DNA of 64,000 bases from Martelella lutilitoris (GTDB lineage: Bacteria; Pseudomonadota; Alphaproteobacteria; Rhizobiales; Rhizobiaceae): assembly GCF_005924265.1 (NCBI RefSeq), contig NZ_VCLB01000006.1:62001-126000 (forward strand). Direction: 5' to 3'. Shown in pieces: positions 8,670 to 16,942 of the stretch. Position 1 is the stretch's first letter. Every line of letters starts with the position of its first letter. Below the pieces are notes generated by a model. The model was not told where the DNA came from. It worked only from the letters and a program-made list of their open reading frames with translations, and did not search any database. Both the position numbers and the translations under genes were made by a program.

Positions 8670-9938
8670 CTACCCCGCGAAATTGACGAACAGCCAGAAA
8701 CCGACCCCGCCGACGGCCATCACCGCGAGCGTGACCAGCCCAAGAAACCGGCCATAGACGCGCGTGCCGCTGCCAAGGGCGAGCACCACCTTGGTGATGA
8801 GGTTGGAGGCTGCCGCGATCAGCACGGCGAAGGCGGCCGTCTGGACCGGGAGCGCGCTGCCGGCCATGTGGGCGGTCGACAGCGTGATCGCATCGAGATC
8901 GGGAATGCCGGAGACGAGCGCAATGACCGTGATGCTGTCCGGTCCGAGAAAATGCACCAGCACCCTGGCAATGAAACCGACAGCACCAAGCAACGCCCCG
9001 AAACGCAGCACCGCGCCGAGTTCGAACGGGTTGGAAAGCTCTATCCCGGCCTTGGCGTCAACCGCGCGGTTGCGCCCGATCAGGATCAGGCTCGCCGCGA
9101 CGAAGACCAGGAGGCCCGGCGCCAGCGCTGCGGCCAGCGGCACGATCAGCGCCGGGGCAACGGCCGAGCCGATGATGAAACAGCGCACCAGCGACAGCCC
9201 GCCGGCAATCGAGGCGGCCCCTGCCAGTTGGCGCGAAAGCGCGGGTTCGGCGGTGGAGATATGGGCAAAGGACAGCGTCGTCGCCGTCGACGAGACGATC
9301 CCGCCGGTCGCGCCCGCAAACAGGATGCCCCGTTCCGGACCGGCGACCCGCATCGCCACATAGCCTGCATAGGAAAGGGCCGCGATCATGATCGTCATCA
9401 GCCACACGGTGAACGGATTGAACCCGCCCCACGGGTCGATCGCCCGGTTCGGCAGAAGCGGCAGCGCCACGAAGCTCATGGTGAGAAGCACCAGCGCCGA
9501 GCGCAGCTCCACCCATGTCATGGTTTTGAGGAAGCCATGCAGGCTGTGGCGCGCGGCGAGCAAAACGGTCGTCACCACGCCGCCGGCGGCGGCCAACCGC
9601 ATATCGCCGGTCGCCGAGACAATGCCGAGGGCAAAGACCACGAGGGCCGCGATCACGCCGGTCACGGAAAAATCATTGCGCGGCGTTGCGGCGCGATAGG
9701 TAAAGACGATGAAGGCCGCCATCAGCCCGATGCCGAGCGCTGCCGGCACGACCGGACCGGAAACCGCGCCGAGATAGCCGGCAAGCCCGCCGAGCAGGCC
9801 GACCAGCGCAAAGGTGCGGATGCCGGCGGCGCGTTCGCCATCGGCCATCTCGCGCTCCTGCCAGCCGCGCTCGATCCCGACCAGAAGCCCGATCGCGAGC
9901 GCCAGACCCACGCGCTGAAACGCTTCCATCATATCCAT
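8670..9938 (-). CDS. MgtC/SapB and DUF4010 domain membrane protein
   Basis: 422 residues with roughly 11-12 hydrophobic helices. The N-terminal 140 residues resemble MgtC/SapB proteins (Ala-Ile-Gly-Leu-Leu-Val-Gly-Ile-Glu-Arg-Gly-Trp near residue 15-26). The rest matches the DUF4010 layout, with Gly-Ala-Thr-Gly-Gly-Ile-Val-Ser-Ser-Thr-Ala-Thr-Thr and a later Gly-Ile-Pro-Asp-Leu-Asp-Ala-Ile-Thr. The start is ATG 9938, with GGAGG six bases upstream. The frame extends 15 bases further to a TTG, which is less likely. The transported or sensed ion is unknown. It is flanked by cysK on the same strand and a divergent LysE-type gene. Confidence 0.85.
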   Translation of the reverse strand: MDMMEAFQRVGLALAIGLLVGIERGWQEREMADGERAAGIRTFALVGLLGGLAGYLGAVSGPVVPAALGIGLMAAFIVFTYRAATPRNDFSVTGVIAALVVFALGIVSATGDMRLAAAGGVVTTVLLAARHSLHGFLKTMTWVELRSALVLLTMSFVALPLLPNRAIDPWGGFNPFTVWLMTIMIAALSYAGYVAMRVAGPERGILFAGATGGIVSSTATTLSFAHISTAEPALSRQLAGAASIAGGLSLVRCFIIGSAVAPALIVPLAAALAPGLLVFVAASLILIGRNRAVDAKAGIELSNPFELGAVLRFGALLGAVGFIARVLVHFLGPDSITVIALVSGIPDLDAITLSTAHMAGSALPVQTAAFAVLIAAASNLITKVVLALGSGTRVYGRFLGLVTLAVMAVGGVGFWLFVNFAG

Positions 9939-10108
9939 GGGCAAGCCTCCCAAAAAACGAAAGATTGCAGGCTCACCGTCCTTGCACGCGAGAGACTAGC
10001 GCATTGGCCGAGAAACGAAAACCGCAAATGAGGCCCGGCATCCTGCCTTGCCGGTCTTGCTATCCCGACGCTTCCCGCTACAAACGGAAGCATTGCGAGG
10101 AAGCCGCC

Positions 10109-10741
10109 ATGCCCGAACCACACCACCTTCTGGCCTTCATCCTCATCGCCCTTGCGATGGTGATGACGCCGGGTCCCAACATGATTTACCTGATTTCGCG
10201 ATCGATCTGTCAGGGCCCTGCGGCCGGCCTGGTCTCGCTTGCCGGTGTCGGGCTCGGCTTCGTCATTTACATGCTCTCGGCGGCGTTTGGTCTGACGGTT
10301 CTGCTGATGGCAGTTCCTTACGCTTATGACACGATCCGGTTCCTGGGGGCCTGCTATCTGCTCTACCTCGCCTGGAACGCGGTCAGGCCCGGCGCTGAGC
10401 CGGCCTTTGCCGTGCGCAGGCTTCCATCGGACAGCATCCGCAAACTCTTCGTCATGGGACTGGCCACCAATCTCCTGAACCCGAAATCGGCGGTGCTGTA
10501 CCTTTCACTTCTGCCACAGTTCATCGATCCTGAACGCGGGCATATCCTGTCGCAGACGCTTGTGCTGGGCTTTGCGCAGATCGCCGTCAGCCTTGCGGTG
10601 AACACGCTGATCGTGCTCGGCGCAGGCGCCATCGCCGTCTTTCTGGCAAAGCGGCCGCTCTGGTCGCGCATCCAGCGCTATCTGATGGGCACGGTTCTCG
10701 CAGGCCTTGCCGCACGCATGGTGTTCGAGGCGCGGCGCTGA
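10109..10741 (+). CDS. LysE/RhtB family amino-acid exporter
   Basis: 210 residues and about six helices. The N-terminal hallmark Met-Thr-Pro-Gly-Pro-Asn-Met-Ile-Tyr-Leu lies at about residues 16-25, with Leu-Asn-Pro-Lys-Ser-Ala-Val-Leu-Tyr in the middle. Both are diagnostic of LysE/RhtB permeases, which export amino acids or homoserine lactone-like compounds across the inner membrane. ATG 10109 was chosen because GAGGAAG lies 6-12 bases upstream and the family begins here. The frame is open further upstream without family similarity. It stands alone, convergent with dut. Confidence 0.9.
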   Translation: MPEPHHLLAFILIALAMVMTPGPNMIYLISRSICQGPAAGLVSLAGVGLGFVIYMLSAAFGLTVLLMAVPYAYDTIRFLGACYLLYLAWNAVRPGAEPAFAVRRLPSDSIRKLFVMGLATNLLNPKSAVLYLSLLPQFIDPERGHILSQTLVLGFAQIAVSLAVNTLIVLGAGAIAVFLAKRPLWSRIQRYLMGTVLAGLAARMVFEARR

Positions 10742-10767
10742 TTGCCGCTGCGCCGACCGGCCGGACA

Positions 10768-11214
10768 TCAAACGCCCGTCGAGCCGAAGCCGCCTGCCCC
10801 GCGAACCGTCTCGGTCAGGTCGTCCACCACGGTCACCGGCATCTGCGTCACCGGCGCGATGATGACCTGGGCGATACGCATGCCACGCTCGATGGCAAAA
10901 TCCTCGGTCCCGAGATTGACGAGCAGCACCTTCACCTCGCCGCGATAGTCGCAGTCGATGGTGCCGGGCGTGTTGAGGCAGGTGATGCCGTGCTTGAAGG
11001 CAAGGCCGGAGCGCGGGCGGACCTGCGCCTCGAAACCGTCCGGAATTTGAAAGATGAAGCCGGTCGGCACCAGCGCGCGGGCGCCTGGCTTCAGCACCAA
11101 CGGCTCGGCCTCGGGCACGGCGGCGCGGATATCCATGCCGGCGGACCCCGTCGTCTCATAGGCCGGCGGCGCGATGCCGTCCGCGTGTTCCAGGCGTTTG
11201 AGTTTCAAAGTCAT
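10768..11214 (-). CDS. dut: Deoxyuridine 5'-triphosphate nucleotidohydrolase (dUTPase)
   Basis: 148 residues from ATG 11214. All five trimeric dUTPase motifs are present: Ala-Gly-Met-Asp-Ile-Arg-Ala; Pro-Arg-Ser-Gly-Leu-Ala; [10 protein letters not shown]; Arg-Ile-Ala-Gln; and the C-terminal [10 protein letters not shown]. The enzyme hydrolyses dUTP to dUMP and pyrophosphate, keeping uracil out of DNA and feeding thymidylate synthesis. An in-frame ATG at 11232 would add six residues (Met-Glu-Lys-Glu-Ser-Thr). Neither start has a strong Shine-Dalgarno sequence. The frame stays open further upstream, but through repeat copy 3, so longer starts are unlikely. Confidence 0.95.
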   Translation of the reverse strand: MTLKLKRLEHADGIAPPAYETTGSAGMDIRAAVPEAEPLVLKPGARALVPTGFIFQIPDGFEAQVRPRSGLAFKHGITCLNTPGTIDCDYRGEVKVLLVNLGTEDFAIERGMRIAQVIIAPVTQMPVTVVDDLTETVRGAGGFGSTGV

Positions 11215-11261
11215 TGTGCTTTCTTTTTCCATCGTGTTTTCGGCCTGTCTCTTCTCTCCTC

Positions 11262-11399
11262 CGTCATGCTCGGGCTTGACCCGAGCATCCAACCACCTTT
11301 GTCGCGAGCGGAACCTGCGGCTTGCATCAATGGCCGGGCCGCGACACGCCCGTCGCGTGGAGATGTGCTTGGATCCTCGGGTCAAGCCCGAGGATGACG
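11262..11399. repeat. Paired-hairpin intergenic repeat, copy 3 (divergent sequence)
   Basis: The left hairpin is ATGCTCGGG-CTTGA-CCCGAGCAT (11266-11288). The right hairpin is ATCCTCGGG-TCAAG-CCCGAGGAT (11373-11395), with GACG following. The outer CCGTCAT and GATGACG ends match the other copies, but the stems have changed in a compensatory way. It lies between the divergent starts of dut and prfC. Confidence 0.8.
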
Positions 11400-11560
11400 C
11401 CAGAGCGGGCGGAGGGACAGCGTCCCAAATCCGTTTACGATATTGCGCCTCGCGCATCGAAATTCTCTCGCCCGCATCCTTGCCATGCCTCACAAACAGG
11501 TCAATTGCATCTTGGCCCTCAAATCGCTAGATAGGCCCCCATCAACAGGATATTGCATCG

Positions 11561-13144
11561 ATGCCCGAAACGCTTGCCGAGGCGGTTGCCCGCCGCCGAA
11601 CCTTCGCGATCATCTCGCACCCGGATGCCGGTAAAACCACGCTCACTGAAAAGCTGCTACTGTTCGGCGGCGCCATTCAGCTTGCCGGCGAGGTGAAGGC
11701 GAAGAAGGACCGCATCCAGACGCGTTCCGACTGGATGAAGATCGAGCGCGAACGCGGCATTTCGGTGGTCACCTCGGTGATGACGTTCGAGTATGAGGAC
11801 ACGGTCTTCAACCTGCTCGACACCCCCGGCCACGAGGACTTCGCCGACGACACCTATCGCACGCTGACGGCGGTGGATGCGGCGATCATGGTGATCGACG
11901 CGGCCAAGGGCATCGAGCCGCGCACGCTGAAACTGTTCGAAGTCTGCCGCATGCGCGACATCCCGATCATCACCTTCGTCAACAAGATGGACCGCGAGGC
12001 CCGCGACACGTTCGAGATCATCGACGAAGTGGCCGAAAAGCTGGCGCTCGATCCCGTGCCGATGACCTGGCCGATCGGCCAGGGCAAGAGCTTCGTCGGC
12101 ACTTATCACTTACGCGACAGCGCCATTCGACTGGGCGACAGCGAACGCGAGCTCACCAAGGTGAACGGCCCGGAAGTGGTCGCCGAAAAACTGCCCGAAC
12201 ATGAACGCCAGGACTGGGCGGAAATGGCCGAGCTTGCCATTGACGGTTATCCGGCCTTTTCCCGCGAGGCTTTCCTCGAAGGGCACATGACGCCGGTCTA
12301 TTTCGGCTCGGCGCTGAGGAATAACGGCGTGCGCGACCTCATTCACGCGCTGTCCGAATTCGGCCCGCCGCCGCGCGCGCAGGTCGCCGATGTCCGCACG
12401 GTTGAGGCCACCGATCCGAAGATGAGCGCCTTCGTCTTCAAGATCCAGGCAAACATGGACCCCAACCACCGCGACCGCATCGCCTTCGTTCGCGTCTGCT
12501 CGGGTGAACTGAAACGCGGGATGAAGGCGCGGCTTTCGCGCACCGGCAAGCAGATGGGGCTGACGGCGCCGCAATTTTTCTTCGCCTCGCAGCGCCAGCT
12601 TGCCGACACGGCCTATGCCGGCGATGTCGTCGGCATTCCGAACCACGGCGCGCTGCGTATCGGCGATACGCTCACCGATGGCGAACAGCTCGTCTTCCAG
12701 GGCGTGCCGAACTTCGCGCCGGAAATTCTCCGCCGCGTCCGGCTTGAAGACGCGATGAAGGCGAAGAAGCTGAAGGAGGCCCTACAGCAGATGGCCGAGG
12801 AAGGCGTGGTCCAGCTCTTCACCCCGGAAGACGGCTCGCCGGCGATCGTCGGCGTGGTCGGCGCGTTGCAGCTCGATGTCCTGAAGGAGCGGCTGAAGGC
12901 GGAATACGGCCTGCCGGTCTCCTTCGAGATGGCGCGTTTTTCCATCTGCCGCTGGATTTCGGCGGAAAAGGCCGCAGACCTCGACAAATTCGTCTCGTCC
13001 CATCGCGGCGATATCGCCCGCGACCTCGACGGCGATCCGGTGTTTCTGGCGCAGGACGGTTTCTCGCTGAACTATGAGAGCGAGCGCGCCCCGGAGATCA
13101 GGATGATCGCGATCAAGGAATATCACCAGGCAAAGGCGGCGTGA
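11561..13144 (+). CDS. prfC: Peptide chain release factor 3
   Basis: 527 residues, the normal RF3 length. An N-terminal translational GTPase domain carries the P-loop His-Pro-Asp-Ala-Gly-Lys-Thr-Thr (20-27), the switch II stretch Asp-Thr-Pro-Gly-His-Glu-Asp-Phe, and Asn-Lys-Met-Asp. Domains II and III follow, with the RF3-type C-terminus. RF3 removes RF1/RF2 from the ribosome after peptide release. Asp-Thr-Pro-Gly-His-Glu-Asp-Phe-Ala-Asp-Asp-Thr-Tyr is the RF3 version rather than EF-G. The next gene starts 5 bases after the stop. Confidence 0.95.
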   Translation: MPETLAEAVARRRTFAIISHPDAGKTTLTEKLLLFGGAIQLAGEVKAKKDRIQTRSDWMKIERERGISVVTSVMTFEYEDTVFNLLDTPGHEDFADDTYRTLTAVDAAIMVIDAAKGIEPRTLKLFEVCRMRDIPIITFVNKMDREARDTFEIIDEVAEKLALDPVPMTWPIGQGKSFVGTYHLRDSAIRLGDSERELTKVNGPEVVAEKLPEHERQDWAEMAELAIDGYPAFSREAFLEGHMTPVYFGSALRNNGVRDLIHALSEFGPPPRAQVADVRTVEATDPKMSAFVFKIQANMDPNHRDRIAFVRVCSGELKRGMKARLSRTGKQMGLTAPQFFFASQRQLADTAYAGDVVGIPNHGALRIGDTLTDGEQLVFQGVPNFAPEILRRVRLEDAMKAKKLKEALQQMAEEGVVQLFTPEDGSPAIVGVVGALQLDVLKERLKAEYGLPVSFEMARFSICRWISAEKAADLDKFVSSHRGDIARDLDGDPVFLAQDGFSLNYESERAPEIRMIAIKEYHQAKAA

Positions 13145-13148
13145 GGCG

Positions 13149-14018
13149 ATGAGCGAGAAGGAAGTCATCGGCATTTGCGGCATCGGGCGGATGGGAAGCG
13201 CGATCGCCGACCGTCTTGCGGCAAGAGGGTTTCGCCTCGTGCTTTGGTCGCGCAGCGGCGTAACGGATGAATTCGCCGACAAGAACCGCGCCGAGATCGC
13301 CCTCAACGTCGCCTCGCTCGCCTTCAAGTCCGACATCATCATCACCTCGCTGATCAATGACGCGGCGGTGGAAGCCGTGCTTGAGAAGCTTGTCGAAACC
13401 TCGCTGCCGGGCAAGCTGGTCGTCGAGGCGTCAACGGTAAGGCCGGACACGCTGAGACGCTTTTCGGAGAAGATCAAGGCCAAGGGCGGCAGCGCCATCG
13501 ACGCGCCGATCTCCGGCGGCCCCGAACTCGTGCGCGAAGGCACGGCAGGCGTCTATGTCGGCGGCGCCACGATCGATTTCAAGCGCTATCTCCCGGTCGC
13601 CGAAGCGCTCTCCGACCGTATCCACCATACCGGCGCGCTCGGCGCGGGCGCTGCCGCCAAGATCGTCAACAACATGATGCTCTGCGGCTACTGGGAAGTG
13701 CTGAAGGAAGCGCTCCTGACCGGCAAGAAGGCCGGGCTTTCGGTCGAGACCATGCTGGACGTGCTGTTGACCAGTCCCGGCGGATCGCCGGCGCTCAAAT
13801 TCCGCGCACCGCGCATTCTGGGCGAGGACAAGAGCGTCGGTTTTCCGGCAAAAGGCGCGCTCAAGGACGCAACGCTCTTTGCCGAAGTCGCCGAAAACTT
13901 CGGCATCGAAACCCCCGCCATCAAGGCGGCGCTCGAAAGCTACCGCGCCTGCATCGCGGACGGCCACGGCGACGAGGACCTGTCGGCAATGGTGCGAACG
14001 GCGCTCGCAAAGGGGTGA
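13149..14018 (+). CDS. NAD(P)-dependent 3-hydroxyisobutyrate dehydrogenase-family oxidoreductase
   Basis: 289 residues. The Rossmann motif Gly-Ile-Cys-Gly-Ile-Gly-Arg-Met-Gly-Ser-Ala is near the N-terminus. The substrate-binding patch Asp-Ala-Pro-Ile-Ser-Gly-Gly and the catalytic Lys171 (Ala-Ala-Lys-Ile-Val-Asn-Asn) follow, all typical of beta-hydroxyacid dehydrogenases. The all-helical C-terminal half is complete. It probably oxidises or reduces a short beta-hydroxyacid or aldehyde in the cytoplasm. The substrate (tartronate semialdehyde, 3-hydroxyisobutyrate or succinic semialdehyde) is not decidable here. It starts 5 bases after prfC, so the two probably share a transcript. Confidence 0.88.
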   Translation: MSEKEVIGICGIGRMGSAIADRLAARGFRLVLWSRSGVTDEFADKNRAEIALNVASLAFKSDIIITSLINDAAVEAVLEKLVETSLPGKLVVEASTVRPDTLRRFSEKIKAKGGSAIDAPISGGPELVREGTAGVYVGGATIDFKRYLPVAEALSDRIHHTGALGAGAAAKIVNNMMLCGYWEVLKEALLTGKKAGLSVETMLDVLLTSPGGSPALKFRAPRILGEDKSVGFPAKGALKDATLFAEVAENFGIETPAIKAALESYRACIADGHGDEDLSAMVRTALAKG

Positions 14019-14062
14019 GCATATTGCGGCGTTTTCGCTGCCGCTCCGAGGTCGGCCACTCT

Positions 14063-14093
14063 CCGTCATACCGGCCTTGAGCCGGTATGACGG
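14063..14093. repeat. Collapsed single-hairpin copy of the intergenic repeat, copy 4
   Basis: A perfect palindrome with 13-bp arms, CCGTCATACCGGC (14063-14075) and GCCGGTATGACGG (14081-14093), around CTTGA. It looks like the outer ends of the larger repeat joined without the middle. It lies between two convergent genes. Confidence 0.8.
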
Positions 14094-14132
14094 CGAAGCT
14101 GCAGTCAGCAACCGATGGCATGCATCGAAGGA

Positions 14133-14168
14133 AATCCGACTTCCCCCTTCAAAAGCGGAAGTTGGATT
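14133..14168 (-). terminator. Hairpin after the fused permease gene (possible terminator)
   Basis: Arms AATCCGACTTCC (14133-14144) and GGAAGTTGGATT (14157-14168) pair at 11 of 12 positions, ten bases after the permease stop. There is no T tract, so intrinsic termination is uncertain. Confidence 0.4.
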
Positions 14169-14177
14169 CCCGCCCCG

Positions 14178-15866
14178 CTACCGTGCATAAAGCCTGTCCA
14201 GCCGGACGAAGCGGCCGACGACTGCGAGCAGCGCGATGGTCAGCAGGATCAGCACGGAGGAGAGCGCGTGCGCCGTCGGTCTCAGCTCGAAGGAGGCTTC
14301 GGCGTAAAGGCGCACCGGCAGCGTCGTCAGCCGGGCGGTGGTGAGGAAACTCGTCACCGTCACCTCGTCGAAGCTTAGGAGGAAGCCGACGATCGAGGTG
14401 GCGAAAAGGCCCGGCAACAACCCCGGCACGATCACCAGCAGGAAGCGCTTCCAGCCATTGGCGCCGAGGCTTGCGGCCGCCTCTTCCTGCGCCTCGTCCA
14501 GCCCGATCACCGACGCCGTCAGAAGCGTGATGGCAAAGGGCAGTATCACCACGACATGGATTGCGACGAGGCCGATGAAGGCAGGCACCGCAACGTAGAT
14601 CTGCAGCAGTTTCAGCATGCCGACGCCAAGCGCGACATGCGGCAGCGTCAGCGGCAGCAGCCAGAAGGCGAGCAGCGCCGAGCGGCCACGGAAGGGAAAG
14701 CGCGCCAGCGCGAAGGCCGCAGGCACCGCAATGACCAGCGACACGGCAAGGGCCGCGAGCGCCACCTTGACCGAAACGATGAAGGAATCCGTGTAATAGC
14801 CGGAGACGAAGACCTCGTGATACCAGCGCAGCGTGAAACCGCGGAAGCCGGCAGCGGTCGCAAGTTCCACGTCGTTGAAGCTTTGGACAAAGACGAGGCC
14901 GAGCGGCAGCAGCAGCAACACGACGGAAGCGGCAAACAGCAGCCAGGAGATGATCGGGCCGGCGAAGTTGACGACAGGCTCGACAAAGCGCGGCAGCGCG
15001 ATCGGCCGGCTCTTGCCGCCGTAACGCCATGTCATCAGCCGGTTGAGCGCGAGCGTCGCGAGCACGGCAAAGGCAAGGCCGGTAACGGTCATCACCAGCG
15101 CCAGCGCTGCAGCAAGCGAGGTGTTGAGATTGTGCATGGCCTCCTGCAACACCAGCATGCCGGTGGTCCAGACCTTCTTGCCGCCCAGCATGGTGGCGGA
15201 AACATAGGAGGTCGAGGACATCAGAAAAACAACGATCGTGCCGGATTTGAGCCCCGGCAGGGACAGCGGAAGATCGACCGTCAGAAAGCGGATCGCGGGC
15301 GAGGCGCCGAGGCTTTGGGCCGCCTCATGCACGCGCGGCGAGGTGTTCTGCAGATTGTCGTAGAGCGCCAGCACCATGAAGGGCATGAACACCTGGGTCA
15401 GCGCCACAATCACCGCGCCGTGGTTGAACAGCATGGTCTTGACCGGCGGAATGCCGAACCAGCCGGTGACGATGTTGATCAGCCCTTCCGGCGACAGCAG
15501 AAGAATGATGCCGAGCGAGCGCACGACGACATTGGTCAGAAGCGGAATGAGAACGATGGCAAAGGCAAGAGCGCGGTATTTCCCCGGCATGCGCGCCAGC
15601 CAGTAGGCCACCGGATAGCCGAGCAAAGCGGAGGCGATGGTGACCGCGACCGACAGCCAGATCGTCTCGAACACGACCCGATAATAGAAACTGTCGGAGG
15701 CGATATCGATGAACTGCTGCAGCGAGGGCGTCTGGATCAGCGGTCCGAACGGGTCGGAATATTCATGCAGGGACAGGAATACCACCGCGACGAGCGGCGC
15801 GGCAAAAGCGATCAGGAGCCAGATGGTGACCGGCGCTGAAAGCGCCGGCCCAAGCCATTTCCTCAT
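14178..15866 (-). CDS. ABC transporter permease, two permease domains fused (polyamine/iron-type)
   Basis: 562 residues, about twice the size of a PotB or PotC protein. Two MetI-like domains lie in tandem, each with an EAA loop: Glu-Ala-Ala-Gln-Ser-Leu-Gly-Ala-Ser in the first half and Glu-Glu-Ala-Ala-Ala-Ser-Leu-Gly-Ala-Asn in the second. About 12 membrane helices are visible. The start is ATG 15866, whose ATGA overlaps the stop of the binding-protein gene, indicating translational coupling. It should form the complete channel with the ATPase encoded at 16943-17968. Fused permeases are known in FbpB and ThiP; the order here matches polyamine-type systems. The substrate is unknown. Confidence 0.9.
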   Translation of the reverse strand: MRKWLGPALSAPVTIWLLIAFAAPLVAVVFLSLHEYSDPFGPLIQTPSLQQFIDIASDSFYYRVVFETIWLSVAVTIASALLGYPVAYWLARMPGKYRALAFAIVLIPLLTNVVVRSLGIILLLSPEGLINIVTGWFGIPPVKTMLFNHGAVIVALTQVFMPFMVLALYDNLQNTSPRVHEAAQSLGASPAIRFLTVDLPLSLPGLKSGTIVVFLMSSTSYVSATMLGGKKVWTTGMLVLQEAMHNLNTSLAAALALVMTVTGLAFAVLATLALNRLMTWRYGGKSRPIALPRFVEPVVNFAGPIISWLLFAASVVLLLLPLGLVFVQSFNDVELATAAGFRGFTLRWYHEVFVSGYYTDSFIVSVKVALAALAVSLVIAVPAAFALARFPFRGRSALLAFWLLPLTLPHVALGVGMLKLLQIYVAVPAFIGLVAIHVVVILPFAITLLTASVIGLDEAQEEAAASLGANGWKRFLLVIVPGLLPGLFATSIVGFLLSFDEVTVTSFLTTARLTTLPVRLYAEASFELRPTAHALSSVLILLTIALLAVVGRFVRLDRLYAR

Positions 15867-16915
15867 CCGGCAATCTCCCGGTCGTAGATGGACTGCCATT
15901 TGTTGCGGTTGCTATTGATGTAATCCCAGTCGAAGTCGACAAGCGTGTCGATCTGGTCAGGCATGATCAGCTTGCTCTGAATGTCTGCCGGGATATCGGC
16001 ATTGGTAACCGTCGGGGAGTAGTAGATCTCCTTGGCATAGGCCTGCATGACTTCCGGCGACAGGTGCAGGTTGACCCATTCTTCCGCAAGCTTCTGGTTC
16101 TTCGTGCCCTCGGTGATGCAGGCAACGTTCATGGCAAGCGCCTTGCCTTCTTCCGGATCGGCGAGCGCGAAATCGGGGTTCCGCTCCTCGATATACTTTT
16201 CGCAGAAGCTGCCGAACTCGACCGACAGATCGGCAATGTCCTGGTCGAACATATCGAAAAGCTGTGCCTGGCTGCCCTGGATGGCGGCAAACGGCTTCAG
16301 TTCCTTGACCTTGTCAAAACCTTCCGGCGCCATCTTGGTCTGGTCGCCGAACCATGAAAGCGTCGACATCATCAGCGCGGAGATGCCTTCGGCGCCGAGG
16401 CCGTTCGGCCAGGCGATGCGGCCCTGCCATTCCGGCTTCCACATGTCCTTCCAGGACGTGATCGGCGCGGATGCCTTGGTCTTGTTGTAGACGATGGTGC
16501 AGGGGTTGATGGCAACGCCGTAACCGCCCTTCCTGGCGATCGGGTAGAGATACTGGGCGTTTTCGACCGCATCGGTTGCCGGCTGGGTGACGCCATCCTT
16601 CACCGCCTGACGGCTTTCGAAGATATTGAGGTAGAGGACGTCGAAGCTCGGGCGACCGCGCTCGGCATAAGCGCGGGCGCGGCGCTCGACGGTGCCGCCG
16701 AGAACATAGGAGATCTTGCAACCGTATTTGTCGACCAGAACCGGCTCGATATACTGTTTGACGATCTTTTCCTGGGTGCCGCCCCAGATGCCGACGACGA
16801 GTTCGTCACCCGGCTTCGGGTCCGGCGTCTGCGCGCGAACGAAGGAATAGGGAGCGGCAAGCGTGGCGGCCCCGCCCAGAATGAGTTTGTTGAAGGAACG
16901 TCTCTTGATGTTCAT
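15863..16915 (-). CDS. ABC transporter substrate-binding protein (PotD-like family), Tat-type signal
   Basis: 350 residues. The N-terminus Lys-Arg-Arg-Ser-Phe-Asn-Lys followed by a hydrophobic stretch and Val-Arg-Ala-Gln looks like a twin-arginine signal, so the protein may be exported folded. The mature part opens Glu-Leu-Val-Val-Gly-Ile-Trp-Gly-Gly-Thr-Gln. It has the Tyr-Asn-Lys-Thr and Trp-Lys-Asp-Met-Trp-Lys-Pro-Glu-Trp-Gln-Gly segments seen in spermidine/putrescine-type binding proteins. ATG 16915 has AGGAGAA upstream. It sits between the ATPase and fused-permease genes. The ligand could be a polyamine, but the enzyme neighbours suggest another nitrogen compound. Confidence 0.88.
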   Translation of the reverse strand: MNIKRRSFNKLILGGAATLAAPYSFVRAQTPDPKPGDELVVGIWGGTQEKIVKQYIEPVLVDKYGCKISYVLGGTVERRARAYAERGRPSFDVLYLNIFESRQAVKDGVTQPATDAVENAQYLYPIARKGGYGVAINPCTIVYNKTKASAPITSWKDMWKPEWQGRIAWPNGLGAEGISALMMSTLSWFGDQTKMAPEGFDKVKELKPFAAIQGSQAQLFDMFDQDIADLSVEFGSFCEKYIEERNPDFALADPEEGKALAMNVACITEGTKNQKLAEEWVNLHLSPEVMQAYAKEIYYSPTVTNADIPADIQSKLIMPDQIDTLVDFDWDYINSNRNKWQSIYDREIAG

Positions 16916-16942
16916 GACAGCTGTTCTCCTGGTTTTATGTTT

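Noticed and set aside
14063-14093. Perfect 13-bp palindrome read as a simple terminator
   Set aside because: There is no T tract on either side, and its sequence matches the outer ends of the dispersed repeat family, so it was classed as a collapsed copy. A terminator function remains possible.
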